NCBI RefSeq assembly: GCF_032854445.1
Contig: NC_088302.1
Span: 53,786,046 to 53,850,045 of the forward strand
Source of the DNA: Liolophura sinensis
Lineage: Eukaryota; Mollusca; Polyplacophora; Chitonida; Chitonidae
DNA length: 64,000 bases
Direction: 5' to 3'
Below are positions 9,946-22,694 of this stretch, in pieces (within the stretch, counting starts at the first letter, position 1; each line of letters opens with the position of its first letter). The notes under the pieces were generated by a model, which was not told the DNA's origin, ran no database searches, and worked only from the letters and a program-made list of their open reading frames with translations. The position numbers were made by a program, and so were the translations under genes.

Positions 9946-12900
9946 ACCACCACAGTCTTGGACGCTGTGGTCACTGGACCACTACGTTGCCGTCATTGTT
10001 CAAATATTACTTGTCATTCTTGTTTAACGATGCAATTTTGTTGTTGCCAAGTGAAAATTGAAGGTCACAAATGAAATAAAAAAATCCAATAGTTCTGAGC
10101 TGCTTAGCTCATTAGTGAGCGTCGATAAGAAAACAAAGGTCAGCATTTCTGTTCTGTAACTTACTAAATAGATATCTCTTTACTCGTTCAGATAACCGTG
10201 TTTGAATTCATTAAGAGAGATTGCAACCACATACAGGCTGATTATATTTTCGAGGCAATCAACTCCTTTCCTAACTATAAAATATAACATTGCCCTGTTT
10301 CATCATCGTAATTCGTCCACCAACTTTTTACTTATGGTTTCCTTTATGCGCTATTCTACAACGAGCAGAAGCAGATTACTTTCCTTCTTAAAGTTGCTAT
10401 ATTTAGGAAGATACCAGTCAGAACATTCTAATGACGCTATTGGTGGTACATTGTTTTCATCGCTTTCTTGCAACAGTTCAGATGTCCATTTTCTACCTCC
10501 ATGAGACAGCAACTGAGCTATTTATGATGAAAAATTTAAACCATAGACAGCTAAGACCTAGACTTACGTTAACCTTTCACCGTTTGCCTTAGCTACACGA
10601 TACTTCAATTACATCATTTACACAAATTCTACCATTGGAAATACAGCAGGAAATGTATGCAGATGCGCCTATGGTTAAGTATTTTTACATGTGTACACAT
10701 AGCCATTAAGAGCATGTTATACTCCGTGTCTGTAATCAAGAAAGCCTTAAAAGCAGCAGCCTTAAAAACCTACTATCTGGGAGGCCTGTAAAATGTATTT
10801 TTGTTTCTTTTTTTCCCGCTATTTTTATCTGAGACAAATGGAAATAGTAAACATCCTCTTTTATGCCGTCGCACGCGGCTTGGAATTTCTATTTCTACAC
10901 TCGCACATTTATCATATAGAGACAGTTCGAAATTGTAAAAACAAGATCTCTCACTGAAAGCAGACGCACTTCAATATTTCAGCTACCTTACGCATATTCT
11001 TTTATTTTGATTCTAATTTTCTGGAATACATCAACACCAAAATCAAGACAAGTGAATACTCTCTTTAATGACCTTCCCTACAGGTGGGATATCTCCAGGC
11101 ATACTACGGCAAACCCACTGTAACATGGTTGTTGGAGGGTGCGAAGGATTTAACATAACGAAAACTTCACGAAGATCTATATGTGCCCACATGAAAACGA
11201 TCTCAAACTTTCTTATTATTGATTGATTTACTCCATTCTCACACCGTACTCGTGGGTCACCATGCAACTCGATGATATAAAACAATAGATTATTGATTTA
11301 TAGATTTATTATGTAAGGGTGTACATGTGTATGTAGACGTCGATAATCAACATTAAGCTACTGAATGAGCGCTGAAGATAAAAACTTGTAGAGTTAAGTA
11401 GTCATATGTTAAAAAAGCACCACAGAATAATAATGATTTGTGTTAATACCATTAACACAAAATTTACTATCCTATAGGTGATAAAATATTGCAGAAATCT
11501 TATGAATTAATAAACTTCAGGGACGACTTTTGGATTACCTGCTTTGCATTTATGTACAGAAAAATGTAAACTTTTTCAATATAAATAATCAACGTCATTT
11601 TAACATTCCATTGCTTGGATTTACATTAGCTAACTTTTATATTTACATATAATTGTGTGTTCTGTGAGAAAGACGATGGCAAACTAAACCTGACGTGTGG
11701 CTTTCCAATGAATTTTGAATAAAGAACATCACAGGCACAAAACATGTTTGATGCAATGCTGCTGGCCACATGATACGGGATTTCTGTTTTCCGGCTGTCG
11801 CCGATGTTCCGGTTAAAGTTGCCGGATATCCGTTCAAAAACAGATTAAAATCTTTAATGATTATAAACGAAGTGTTCATTTGATTTCAAAATAGTTTGTT
11901 TTCTCAACACGGTAACACGCAATCTCCGTTCTTTTCTCCGGGACAGTTAACGATGAAACAAACTTCTGAAAGAAACTAAGATTTTCTTATCACCAATCGT
12001 ATTGTACCTTTGCTTTCTCATCTCTTGTTTGTTGGATTTCCGCTCGGGTAAAAACAAGACCAAAGTACAAACGCGCTGAGTCAGAGTTTAAATATGTAGT
12101 CGTCGGAAAGGATTGCTCAGATTTTAATGATATGAACTAGTGTTATTGTCATGGTGATATGATGTATTCTAGTGCAACTGTTTACAAGCTGATTGGTAAA
12201 CTAAAGTGTTGTTCTTAACTCAGAAACCACTAACAACCCAATCTCAATAAACTCAGCTAGACATCCAGCTGAATTTATTCGGATTGCTAACAACCCTGAT
12301 GAAATAGGACAAAGTATTTTGTGCCACCTATATATATGCTTTGCTTTTTTTCTCCAAAATATAAAACCTTTATCATGTAAATTAGAACTTCCAGAGAAAA
12401 ATGTTTCCACTGCACTTTTGGAGTTTTATACTCTCATACCGAGCAGTGGGAGCTTTCCTGATTATGTTTGCGGTTTCTGTATAGACTGAAAAACAAGGCT
12501 AATAGTTAGGATTATGTTCAGTTTAAGATAGTCTTTATGACCAAGGTTCTTGCAAAACTTTGGGCAGTGTCCGTCTCTCCTCGTTCGTGCAGTACTGGTG
12601 GCGAAGGCGCATATGAGGCCGTTTGCCTCGCCTGACGTTCGTTGAAGATAACTTGTCTTCATCCAACATTAATATTATATACAATACAGGTGAGAGTGTT
12701 TGTCAGTAATTTGGTCAATGTCCATGGGGAGATAATTAAACAAATACAGGAACTTGAAGAGGTCAGAAACTGGTGCTACAAACTGAGCGCAGTTCATGTA
12801 GTTTTAGAATATGCTGAGTAGATTTTCAGAAAGAACCGGTTTTTGCACAAACCTCGTAAATCTGTAGACAGAGTAGTACAAACACAGTGTTGCGGTTCTG

Positions 12901-13284
12901 TGTAGAATGTTACATATCAGGTTAACATTGTTTTTTACGTACCATTTGCCCGTGGGAGATTTCCTAATGGTCTGGCTAAACACTCATTTACACGTGGCTA
13001 ACTTAGGACAATGTAGTGGTACGACCAAAATAAGATTGACGGGCATCCAGACAAACAAATATATTATCGCTGGCACAGGGCGACAGTCCTGTTCTCCTCA
13101 TCATTTCCCCTAACGACTCCTGTTTTTGCGCCTTGAAATTCAATTGCAATACAGTGGCTTAATCAATAAAAGGATAGGACTATATGTCATGCATCCTTAT
13201 TATTGTAACACGTTTTTACTATGTTATTACTATCAAAATTAAAGAACGCACTTGAAATATAGGGATGACATATTCAGATTGTCG
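9946..13284. other. 3.3 kb with no supported gene
   Basis: Only short unrelated frames (longest 100 codons at 10202-10504) with no domain or codon bias that I can recognise. No SINE or tandem array seen. It may be intronic or intergenic. Confidence 0.4.
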
Positions 13285-14283
13285 TACCAGGTGCTCTATG
13301 GTTTCTGGATCTTCCACACTGAAAGGGCACACTGAGGAGATACACGGGCTCAGAGCTCTCATCGCAGGTGCTCTGTGGTTTCTGGATCTTCCACACTGAA
13401 AGTGCACACTGAGGAGATACACGGGCTCAGGGCTCTCCTCGCAGGTGCTCTATGGTTTCTGGATCTTCCGCACGAAAAAGACACACTGAAGAGATACACG
13501 TGCTCAGGGCTGTCGTTGCAGGTGCTCTGTGGTTTTTGGATCTTCCACACGAAAAAGACACACTGAAGAGATACACGGGCTCAGAGCTCTCATCGCAGGT
13601 GCTCTATGGTTTCTGGATCTTCCGCACGAAAAGGACGCTCTGAAGATGTACACGGGCTCAGGGCTCTCCTCGCAGGTGCTCTATGGTTTCTGGATCTTCC
13701 GCACTGAAAGGGCACACTGAGGAGATACACAGGCTCAGAGCTCTCATCGCAGGTGCTCTATGGTTTCTGAATCTTCCGCACGTAAAGGACGCTCTGAAGA
13801 TGTACACGGGCTCAGGGCTCTCCTCGCAGGTGCTCTGTGGTTTCTGGATCTTTCACACTGAAAGGACACACTGAAGAGATACACGGGCTCAGGGCACTCG
13901 TTGCAGGTGCTCTGTGGTTTCTGGATCTTCCGCACGAAAAGGACGCTCTGAAGATGTACACGGGCTCAGGGCTCTCGTTGCAGGTGCTCTGTGGTTTCTG
14001 GATTTTCGACACTGAAAGGACACACTGAAGAGATACACGGTCTCAGGGCTCTCGTTGCAGGTGCTCTGTGGTTTCTGGATCTTCCACACTGAAAGGACAC
14101 ACTGAAGAGATACACGGGCTCAGGGCTCTCGTTGCAGGTGCTCTGTGGTTTTTGGATCTTCCACACGAAAAAGACACACTGAAGAGATACACGTGCTCAG
14201 GGCTGTCGTTGCAGGTGCTCTGTGGTTTTTGGATCTTCCACACGAAAAAGACACACTGAAGAGATACACGGTCTCAGGGCTCA
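13285..14283. repeat. 77-bp tandem array, 13 copies
   Basis: Units begin at 13290 and recur exactly every 77 bp to 14214, with ggtgctctgtggtttctgga at the start of each. There are no net indels between copies. At least three subtypes differ in the segment after cttcc: actgaaaggacacactgaag, cgaaaaggacgctctgaaga and cgaaaaagacacactgaaga. Subtypes alternate through the middle of the array. Copies 3-4 and 12-13 carry the same pair of variants, so blocks have probably been copied across the array. Since 77 is not a multiple of three, each frame closes after about 63-66 codons, and this gives the regular ladder of short ORFs. Confidence 0.97.
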
Positions 14284-15721
14284 GCAAATACATTTATTCT
14301 TAGGACTCTTAGCACTTATTAATATTTTTATGTTTAAAACGCCTAAGGTTTTTATCCCCCACATCCAAATTATTAGGTTATAGTGAAGTGTTTTGTACAT
14401 TATGGAGTGGCATTGTATGGCTTCAATCCGCAGAGCCCAATGCGGATTTCAAACATAACATGGACGATATGTATTCACTGATTCAACTGATTTCTCTGGA
14501 CCACATTTAAAGCCATTTAATAGTGCAGCATATCTTTTTCACTTCAGTTCATCGTTCTCGTTAAGCAAATGATTTATTATTTTCTTTCGCTTTTGAAAAA
14601 CCACTCCTGTTTGAGTGTATTGTAAACCATCTTGCACCCTTTTGTCTGTTCTCTGATGTATATCTTATCAAACTTTTTAACCGTATATATGTGTTTAGAA
14701 ATTGTTGTGTAATACGTATGCATTGTGATATCTTGGACTAATACGTTCTCCAGGGTCACTTATCAAATCACTAACTAACTGAATTCCTCAATGCTTGCAT
14801 CCCACTGGCTGTGCCCCATCATTCCTCTGTAACAATTCCTTCTCAAAAACTGTACCAGGTTTTTCTGTCCTCTTAAGCTGTGTTTGGAAAGCTCTCTAAG
14901 CGTTGAGTATATCTCTCCGAAAGGGGTTACGGATATATTTTATGAATTATATTGTATTGTCTTTGTAATATATACCTATTTTTACAATGTCGATATATAT
15001 ACCATCAACCCATCCCAGCACAACATATTCTTCTTTTGTGTAATAGGCTTCAGCCAACTAAAATAAAAATCTTATCTTTGGAATATCTAAGCCTCATTTT
15101 TCAAACGTCTAAAAAGACAAACTCCTAAAAATTTCGACTTGCTTATTGACCCAGACAGAACTACAGTGTAAACATATTTTCTGAAAGTTTTCTGCTCTGA
15201 AAATTTTTTCAGAAGTAAATGGGAACAGATGCAAATAAATAATTTAATTTTGACATCAAAATTTTAGCCCACATATTTTTCCACGAGAGTAGGCCTAATC
15301 AAGTTAATGAAAAGCTGTTGAATTTTTGAAAATGACAGACTGACATTTTCTGTGTACTTGTCTTTTAAGATGTTTTCGCGTCTCGTGCCCAAAAATATTA
15401 AAAGGCTGCAATATTCCTGAAATGTGCCAGATCGTCGATCATTGCCTTACAATCACACAAAACCACCTATTAGAGTTCGGGAGACTTATGTAATGTGCAA
15501 TTACATCTAGATGTCACTGCAAATTAAAACGGAAAAAAGGTGAAAAAAGGTGTAGCTCGCTTGTCATGATCTTTATCAAAAGCTATAATTAAACATAACT
15601 TTTATAAAAAAGAATGTATGTCAGTGTATTATAACTTTCAACATCGAACCGCTATTCGCAGTTTCGCCTCTTGCTGTTGACCGTTTAACTGACAATAAAA
15701 AATATCGCATGGCAAAGAGAT
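14284..15721. other. Non-coding stretch, no gene seen
   Basis: AT-rich with two ~60-codon frames and no recognisable domain. No tandem array or SINE seen. Confidence 0.45.
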
Positions 15722-16056
15722 TGAGGGGTGCCGTATCGTCTATGACATATATAAGCGGTCGTGGGTTTGCCCCGGGCTCTGCCCGGTTTCCTCCCACCAT
15801 AATGCTGGCCGCCGTCGTATAAGTGAAATATTCTTGAGTTCGGCGTAAAACACCAATCAAATAAATAAATAAATAAACATATATAAGCCTAAACGTACAC
15901 ATAATCAAAGAATTGACAATGTAATATCAGAGGGAGGCGGTATCGTCTGTGGCATATATATGCCTAAATTAACATATGTACAACCGAGAATTGACGACGT
16001 AATACCAGAGGGAGTCGGTATCGTCTGTGACATATATACCCCTAACGTAATACCAG
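15722..16056. repeat. ~76-bp tandem repeat, ~3 copies, split by a SINE
   Basis: The motif gtatcgtctgtgacatatat recurs near 15733, 15940 and 16018, and is followed by cctaaa and a segment ending aataccagagggagtcg. The first two starts are 207 bp apart, but removing the SINE insertion and its duplicated site (132 bp) leaves 75 bp. The second interval is 78 bp. The tandem array therefore existed before the SINE landed. Confidence 0.82.
15745..15888 (+). mobile_element. 5'-truncated V-SINE with 12-bp target-site duplication
   Basis: The body is about 15757-15876. It starts inside the core at ggtcgtgggtttgccccggg and runs through ctggccgccgtcgtataagt and cgtaaaacaccaatcaaat into taaa repeats. The sequence acatatataagc occurs at 15745-15756 and 15877-15888. 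It matches the family pattern closely, so it looks recent. Confidence 0.92.
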
Positions 16057-19000
16057 GAGTTACATCCATCTGTGTCACCCCATTTTGCCACAGGGTCACT
16101 GAACTCATATACGCGTACAGAAAAGCCTCCTAAAACCTCTGTCACCCGTGTAGTTTCTTCTTTCTGATATCACAGAAACCGCAGACAGCCGTCTAATTTT
16201 AGAAAATCGTGTCCATTGCATACCGGTAACGACATCAACATGTATCTTAGGGTGAGTTTTATGACTTGATATCTCGTCTCCGAATTTGGTGTTTATTCAC
16301 AACAGACACCATTTACCGGGTATAATTAATAAGCAAATTAATCCCTCCAATTCTTTCTGGTGAGTGTCAGTACGATATATACGATAAGGAACAATGAAAG
16401 AGAGAAATAAAATACTTTTGAAAGACAAATGATTTTCTAACGAAACTTTCTACACTCATCAAAGCGGTTATACGAGAGCTGCGTAGCGTCTTTCACCATT
16501 AACACAAGAAAAAGAGCGAAGGATGGAGAGCCATGCAGAGGCTGGCATGGAATATTACTCACAATACATCACATAACCGGTGAAATACAGCATCTTGTCA
16601 GTTTACCTCAGAGTACAAATGCTTAAATAGTAGGAACTTGCACTGCCTAAAACCATGTGGCTTAAGCAGAATTAGGTAAAAAAGTGCCATGGAGTGAATG
16701 GCAATATTTGAGGCGCCACTGGCAGGACAAGTACTATTTTTTCCCTCAGTCTCTAAGATGGGCTTAAGAATTGTCTCCGCTATCCTGTCAAGAATGACAC
16801 CTGCGACATCATACTCAGGTAGCACTTAGGAGCTCATTTAAATACATACAAATTTGGTATTAAATATAAAATAAGGGTTTCGCCGCCACCATAATGCTTA
16901 GTGATGTTTCCTCTTATTGTTACACCATGTCTGATTACAACACCTTGCATAGTTTTCTTGGTGCTTTTGAATCACATTACACCCGGCCCTTGTGAACTGT
17001 GAGTTGACGGGAACATCGCTTAAGGCTCGTCAGGGGTCGCTGCGTCCGCTTCCTTACAACGTCTCAAAACACAGACGAAACACTTGTAAACAGCAGGAGA
17101 AAAGAAAGAATAGAATGGGAGCACAAAAACAAACATAGCCCTTGCTACAGGTCTTTGTACATTTTAATGATATCTTGTGTAGTCACGGAGTGCACTAGAT
17201 CCGTAAACTATCTATATTTAAAGCGCACGAGAACCGCGCCTCATATATGGTGAGAATTTTCAACAAACCAGACGGCATTTCTAGTGATTCCTCACGGAAG
17301 ACCTAAATGTCTGTCACAAATATCGCTTTCATGGGGTTCCCTCTTGCTCATTTTCTTGCACATCGCTTTGCAACACTTATAAGTCTGTAACCATCATAAC
17401 AATCCCAGTTAATTCTGCTAAGGCGGCTAAATGCATCTATGCAGTATATCCTTCTACAACTTGCAGTATTTTAACAGAATAAAAATGTTTGTGTTTGTGG
17501 CGACAAGGCCATCCCATTTTAATTTAAATTTGGACATAATATGGACCCCATCGGATCCTCAGATGTTTCTCGTTTGAGATTCCTCCTGAAATAAGCACTT
17601 TAAATTTAAAGGAAAAGACCTCTAAAAATCGAAGTAGGCATCACTAAATAGACCCCTTAAAACTATGCATAAATGTTCTTTCATTTATTTCTTTTTTAAA
17701 TGTTTGTGACAGGAGTTAAAGGCGTTTAACATTTCCATTCTAAGTTGAGCTTTATGGACCATACTATCGGAGTTTAGGAACTCTGGAAGTTTTTCTAACT
17801 CTAATATTTGATGGGATGGCCGCAGGCAGAGACATTAATATGTGATGAGATTGATGCAGACAGAAACATTAATATCTGATGTGATGAATACAGAGACATT
17901 AATTTTATAATTTGAGTTTGTGTTGTGAGAAGCGCTGTTAAAATGTATATATCCAGTTGTAGAAAAAAGCCTGGGTAGTTGTTGAAGAGAATTCCAGTAA
18001 CCAGCTGTGTTCCATCCGAAATGAAAAAAAATTGGTACTAGTATTAAGAAACATCTAAAAGCACACAACTTTTTAACGGTCATGTTTTCTGGTCGTGAAT
18101 AAACTTTAATCCGATACACCAAGGTTTCAAATTTTTTTCAAAAAATTGTAAACAAAGGTCTTATCCGGAGCTTATATCCCGTCTGCTTGGCTTATCTATA
18201 AGTTTATAGATAGTTGGAATATCTATTTGACGTAAGGAGAGGACAAACAGGTTTAAACGGTGATAGACTTGGTGTTAGGAAATATCCTGGGTTTCTCTCT
18301 GAGCAGGTGGATACTAGGGTTATAGTAACATGTACATTACAGGCAAATTCTACAAGGTACATCACAGTCAACACTACATATTCGACACGAGCACCAAATC
18401 CCAGTAAAACAGATACATCATGCAGGGAGTTGGCGATATGGCGTGCTTCTGATTTAGTGTCGCTGTCAATCATATGTTAGCCAAGTCACGACTTAGTGAC
18501 TAGGTATTCATCAGGTACAGCTGCACTAGACACGTGCCTGTTTCAAGCACGTGCCACAGACGTGATGCGTGCCCCAATACACTGCATAAATCATAAAAAA
18601 ATCATTTGAAAAAGAAATGCTATTAACCCGCTAAACAATGTTTCTTTGGAGTAGTAAGGTAATTTAATTCGTGCTATTTCGTGGAATAGGCCTAAAGTTT
18701 AATTATCCTTCAGGAATAATTACGCGTAAGTCAGACATTGTTAATGGTGTTCAAGCATTTATCTTGTGTGTCCGGCCATACCAGATCTGATTAATAGGTA
18801 TATGACTAGACAAAAGAAGGCTTATATATTTTTTGCCTGAGTCTATTGTAGTTATTACCGTTAGCGGGATATTTATATATAGTTATATGGCATGGCCTAA
18901 TTTTCGTTGTGCGAAAACAACATTTTAAACAAAATAAAGAGCACGTGATCCTTTAATCACGTAGTTCACACAGAAAACTACGTTTTCAAGCGGCCATACT

Positions 19001-19287
19001 AAGATGAGACTATATGTGAACTTATGATCTGTATTCCCAATACCTGTTTGAAAGACCAAACAAGTTGAAAGTTGAAAATTATTCATGTAATAAACTCTAT
19101 TGAAGGCTGCCATTCTGTTTTTTCCCCCTTCAATTGTTTGCACACGGAACATTTCAAAAATGCCGTAGGCCCCTACTTTGTTTGGTTCTGTAATCAAAAT
19201 CGTTTCAGGCGAATTTAATAAATCTATAAAAGATGGAAAAATTGTTGGAAGATTCTGAAGATGTGATCCCGTTACAGAGGAATAAAG
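16057..19287. other. 3.2 kb with no supported gene
   Basis: No recognisable coding domain. A small degenerate triplet of a ~33-bp unit (gcagagacattaatatgtga and variants) lies at 17823-17911. The overlapping forward and reverse frames at 18204-18480 are both about 88 codons and neither has a domain. Confidence 0.4.
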
Positions 19288-20838
19288 CGAACACATCAGC
19301 TGGATAGCACCATAAAATAGATACATGAGGTGAAAAGCGCAATACGACAGATACATCAGGCGGAGAACACAATGCAACAGATACATCAGGCGGATAGCAC
19401 AATACGACAGATACATCAGGCGGATAGCACAATACGACAGATACATCGGGCGGATAGCACAATACTACAGATACATCACCCGGGTAGCACAGCACCACAG
19501 ATACAAAAGCCGCATAGCACCATATTACAGATACATCATCCAGGTAGCACAATACTACAAATACATCACCCGGATAGCACAATACGACGGATACATCAGC
19601 CAGATAGTACAATACGACAGATACACCAGCCGGGTAGCACAATACCACAGATACATCATCCAAATAGCACAATATTACAAATACATCAGCTGGATAGCAC
19701 CATGTCACAGACACATCAGCCTTATAACACAATACGACAGATACATCACCGGGATAGCACCACATCACAAATACATCTGCCAGACAGCACAATAACACAG
19801 ATACATCAGCCAGATGGCACCATACCACAGATACATCAGCCAGGAAGCACAAAAAGACAGATAAATCAGCCGGATATCGCAATACGACAGATAAATCAGC
19901 CGGATGGCACAATACGACAGATACATTAGCTGGGCAGTACAGTACGACGGATACATCATTCTGGTAGCACAAGGCGACAGATTAATCATCCGGATAGCAT
20001 AATACGAGAGATACATCATCCGCATAGCACTATACCACAGATGCATCAGCCAGATAGCACAGTACCACAGATACATCAGCCGGGTAGCATAATACCACAG
20101 ATACATCAACCGGATAACACCAGTACGACAGATACATCAGCTAGATAGCGCCATACGACAAATTCATCAGCCGGATAACAACGCACAACAGATACAGCAG
20201 CCGGATAGCACCATACTTACAGATACATCAGCCGGATAGCACCATACTACAGATACATCAGCCGGATGGCACAACACCAAAGATGCATGAACTAGATAGC
20301 GCCATGCGACAGATTCATCAGACGAATAACACCACACAACAGATACATCAGTCGGATAACACCATACCACAGAGACAATACGGCGGATGCATCAACAGTG
20401 TTGCACAATACCACAGATACTTTAGCTGGATAGCACCATACCACAAGTACATTACCCGCGTAGCACCATACCATAGCACCATACCACACCACACTACAGA
20501 TACATGAGCTGGGTAGCACAATACGACAGATAAATCATTCGGATAGCACAGTACCACAGATACATCAGCCGGATAGCACAATACAACAGATACATTATTC
20601 GGGTAGCACAATACGACAGACGCATCAGCCAGATAACACAATGCGAGAGATACATCAGCTGGATAGAACAATACGTTATATACACCAGTCGGGTAGCACA
20701 ATACGAGAGATACATCAGCTGGATAACACAGTACCACAGATAGATCAGCTGGATAGCACAATGCGACAGATACATCAGCCGGGTAGCACAATACGACAGA
20801 TACATCAGCCGGATGGCACCATACCACAGACACCAGTG
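19288..20838. repeat. 30-bp minisatellite, ~50 copies
   Basis: The unit is approximately agatacatcagccggatagc followed by acaatacgac. Copies show many substitutions, and occasional 1-bp or longer indels (around 20120, 20380-20500). A period of ten codons keeps frames open on both strands, with peptides such as STIRQIHQPD forward and YPADVSVVLC reverse. The reverse frames look like hydrophobic membrane proteins, but they break at every frame-shifting indel and continue in another frame. I therefore treat them as artefacts. Confidence 0.95.
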
Positions 20839-21739
20839 GGGTAGTAGTAACTCCTGACTGATGCACGAAGTACTGGCACGATATTATCGCTTCCTGCAGT
20901 CGCCATTGAAAATTTCTATCGGTATTTACCAATGTGACGAAACAGTGACACACAGGAAACGAAAATAGAAATAAAATACAGATGAAACACCATTAAAAAC
21001 TATCCAGGAAAATATCCGAATTTATTTATTTCTGCAATTTTAAATCTGTGTTAAAAGATCAGATTCTAAGGTGGTTTGTTGCCACCCAGAAGGTATCAGT
21101 TAGGTCACATCTATACTTTTTACCTGAAGAAATTTGTTTCAAGGTCAAATTAGCGGAAGCATTCATAGATCTGTAAGTATTTGCATTTTGAATGATGACA
21201 TGCAGCAGTCTAATGAGTAGCAAAGTAGAGTAGATTTAAGTAGCAAAAACCTTTTGTGACGTCACTGGTCCCATTGTGGTCAGAAAAGGCCATCGTAGAA
21301 TAAAATATTCAAATACATTTTACTAGGGTAAAACAAACCGTAAAAAAGATAAATCCAGCTATTTCCCTGGACAGTTTTTAATCATTACTCATCTAATGCA
21401 TCCTTCATTTAACCTTTTCTTTGCCTTTAAGTAAGCCAAGACACAAGTAATGGCTACAGCTCACATATAACATCTCTGACAGAGGTTAAAAGGTGAATAA
21501 ACACAGCGAGATGATAGATGAGCCCTATCATCGTGCGACAAGACATTTGCAGAAATAAACAATAGATCTTTTGATGGTTTACATCATTTGATTGTTTTGG
21601 TTGTCGAGGAAGAGATGTGAAATGAATTCATCGTCTTTCATGCAAAATTTAAAAGGCATATGACGCACTTTCTGCATTTTAATGGCACCATACTGTATTC
21701 GGATAGCACAGACGTCTTTTTCAACGAGATGGATGCTCT
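20839..21739. other. Non-coding stretch with one stray 30-bp unit
   Basis: No supported gene. At about 21683-21713 the bases ggcaccatactgtattcgga followed by tagcacag match a unit of the 30-bp array that ends ~850 bp upstream. This is a detached or ancestral copy. Confidence 0.5.
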
Positions 21740-22010
21740 ATTTATATGTATTTATTTATTCATTTATTTGACTGGAGTTTTATACTATATCCAAGGATTT
21801 GATTTGATTGGTTTTTTTACGTCGTACTCAACAATATTTCACTTATACGACGGCGGACAGGTGGGAGGAAACCGGGCAGAGCCCGGTGAAAACCCACGCC
21901 CATCTGCAGTTTGCTTGCTGACCTTCTCACGTAGGGCCGGAGAGGAAGCCAGCATGAGCTCACAGCGATTGCATTGTTGAGAGGCGCCTGTGTCATTCTG
22001 CTGCGCTAGC
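21740..22010 (-). mobile_element. V-SINE, reverse strand, with an extra tail fragment
   Basis: Read on the reverse strand, the element has tRNA-like-head remnants (gctagcgcagcag side), catgctggcttcctctccgg, the core with ccgggctctgcccgg, tccgccgtcgtataagtgaa, and a tail at about 21796. Beyond the tail a second partial tail (tttatttgactggagtttta) is present at 21755-21790. This suggests that one SINE landed beside the end of another, or a rearrangement. No clear target-site duplication was found. Confidence 0.8.
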
Positions 22011-22067
22011 ACATAACAACTATTTTTATTTTCGTACATTTCTTTGTTGCAGCTCTTTTTGAAATAA

Positions 22068-22250
22068 ATTAACCCTATTGAAATAATTGTTTCAATAAAC
22101 TTTACACTTACGTTTATGGAAACAATTATTTCATAAAACGTTAGACTGGTAGCCTTAGTGAAATAATTAATTCAACAAGCCTCGCAATGGCACTTCAGTA
22201 GGGGTTACATTTGCAAAGCTTGTTGAAATGTTTATTTCAATACAATCCAT
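22068..22250. repeat. Cluster of tgaaataattatttca-type palindromic motifs
   Basis: Variants of the palindrome tgaaataattatttca occur near 22075, 22120, 22165 and 22230. They are separated by ~45-65 bp and followed by segments like caataaac. Two more, one a perfect 16-bp palindrome, lie at 23270-23286 and 23320-23335. They may be decayed inverted-repeat elements or an old array. Confidence 0.5.
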
Positions 22251-22404
22251 CCATAAATTCTGACATGGCACACAGAGTCTTATTGAAAACATCATGATAA
22301 ATTCTGAACTTTTCCCTGTGGATTTAATTTGGCATCTTCGAGATGGGTTGGGCGTTAATGTTGGTATGTGCGTTTTTTGGTTAAGTGGCTTGGTGTTCGG
22401 ATGT

Positions 22405-22694
22405 GTTGGTGGCTATTTATTTATTTGTTTGATTGGTGTTTTTACGCCGTACTCAAGAATATTTCACTTGTACGACGGCGGCCAGAATTATGGTGGGTGG
22501 AAACCGGGCAAAGCCCGTAGGAAACCCACGACCATCCGCAGGTTGTTGCAAGACCTTCCCACGTATGGCCGGAGAGGAAGCCAGCATGAGCTGGACTTGA
22601 ACTCACAATGACTGCATTGGTGAGAGACTCCTGGATCATTACGCTGCTCTAGCGCGCTAATCAACAGAGCCACGGGGCCCCTGGTTGGTGGTTA
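22405..22694 (-). mobile_element. Full-length V-SINE, reverse strand, with target-site duplication
   Basis: The body is about 22416-22683. On the reverse strand it starts with the tRNA-like ggggccccgtggctctgttg and continues through cactaatgcagtc-type sequence and ggcttcctctccggccatac. Next come the core, then ctggccgccgtcgtacaagt, and cgtaaaaacaccaatcaaac with a taaa tail. The flanks gttggtggcta (22405-22415) and gttggtggtta (22684-22694) differ at one base and are read as the target-site duplication. Confidence 0.9.

Noticed and set aside
13219-14259. Ladder of 63-66-codon ORFs on both strands
   Set aside because: Regular by-product of the 77-bp period; each is a shifted copy of the same repeat.
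19205-20953. Reverse-strand frames of 200-255 codons that look like repeated hydrophobic segments
   Set aside because: Translation of the 30-bp array. The peptide continues in other frames after indels and has no domain outside the array.
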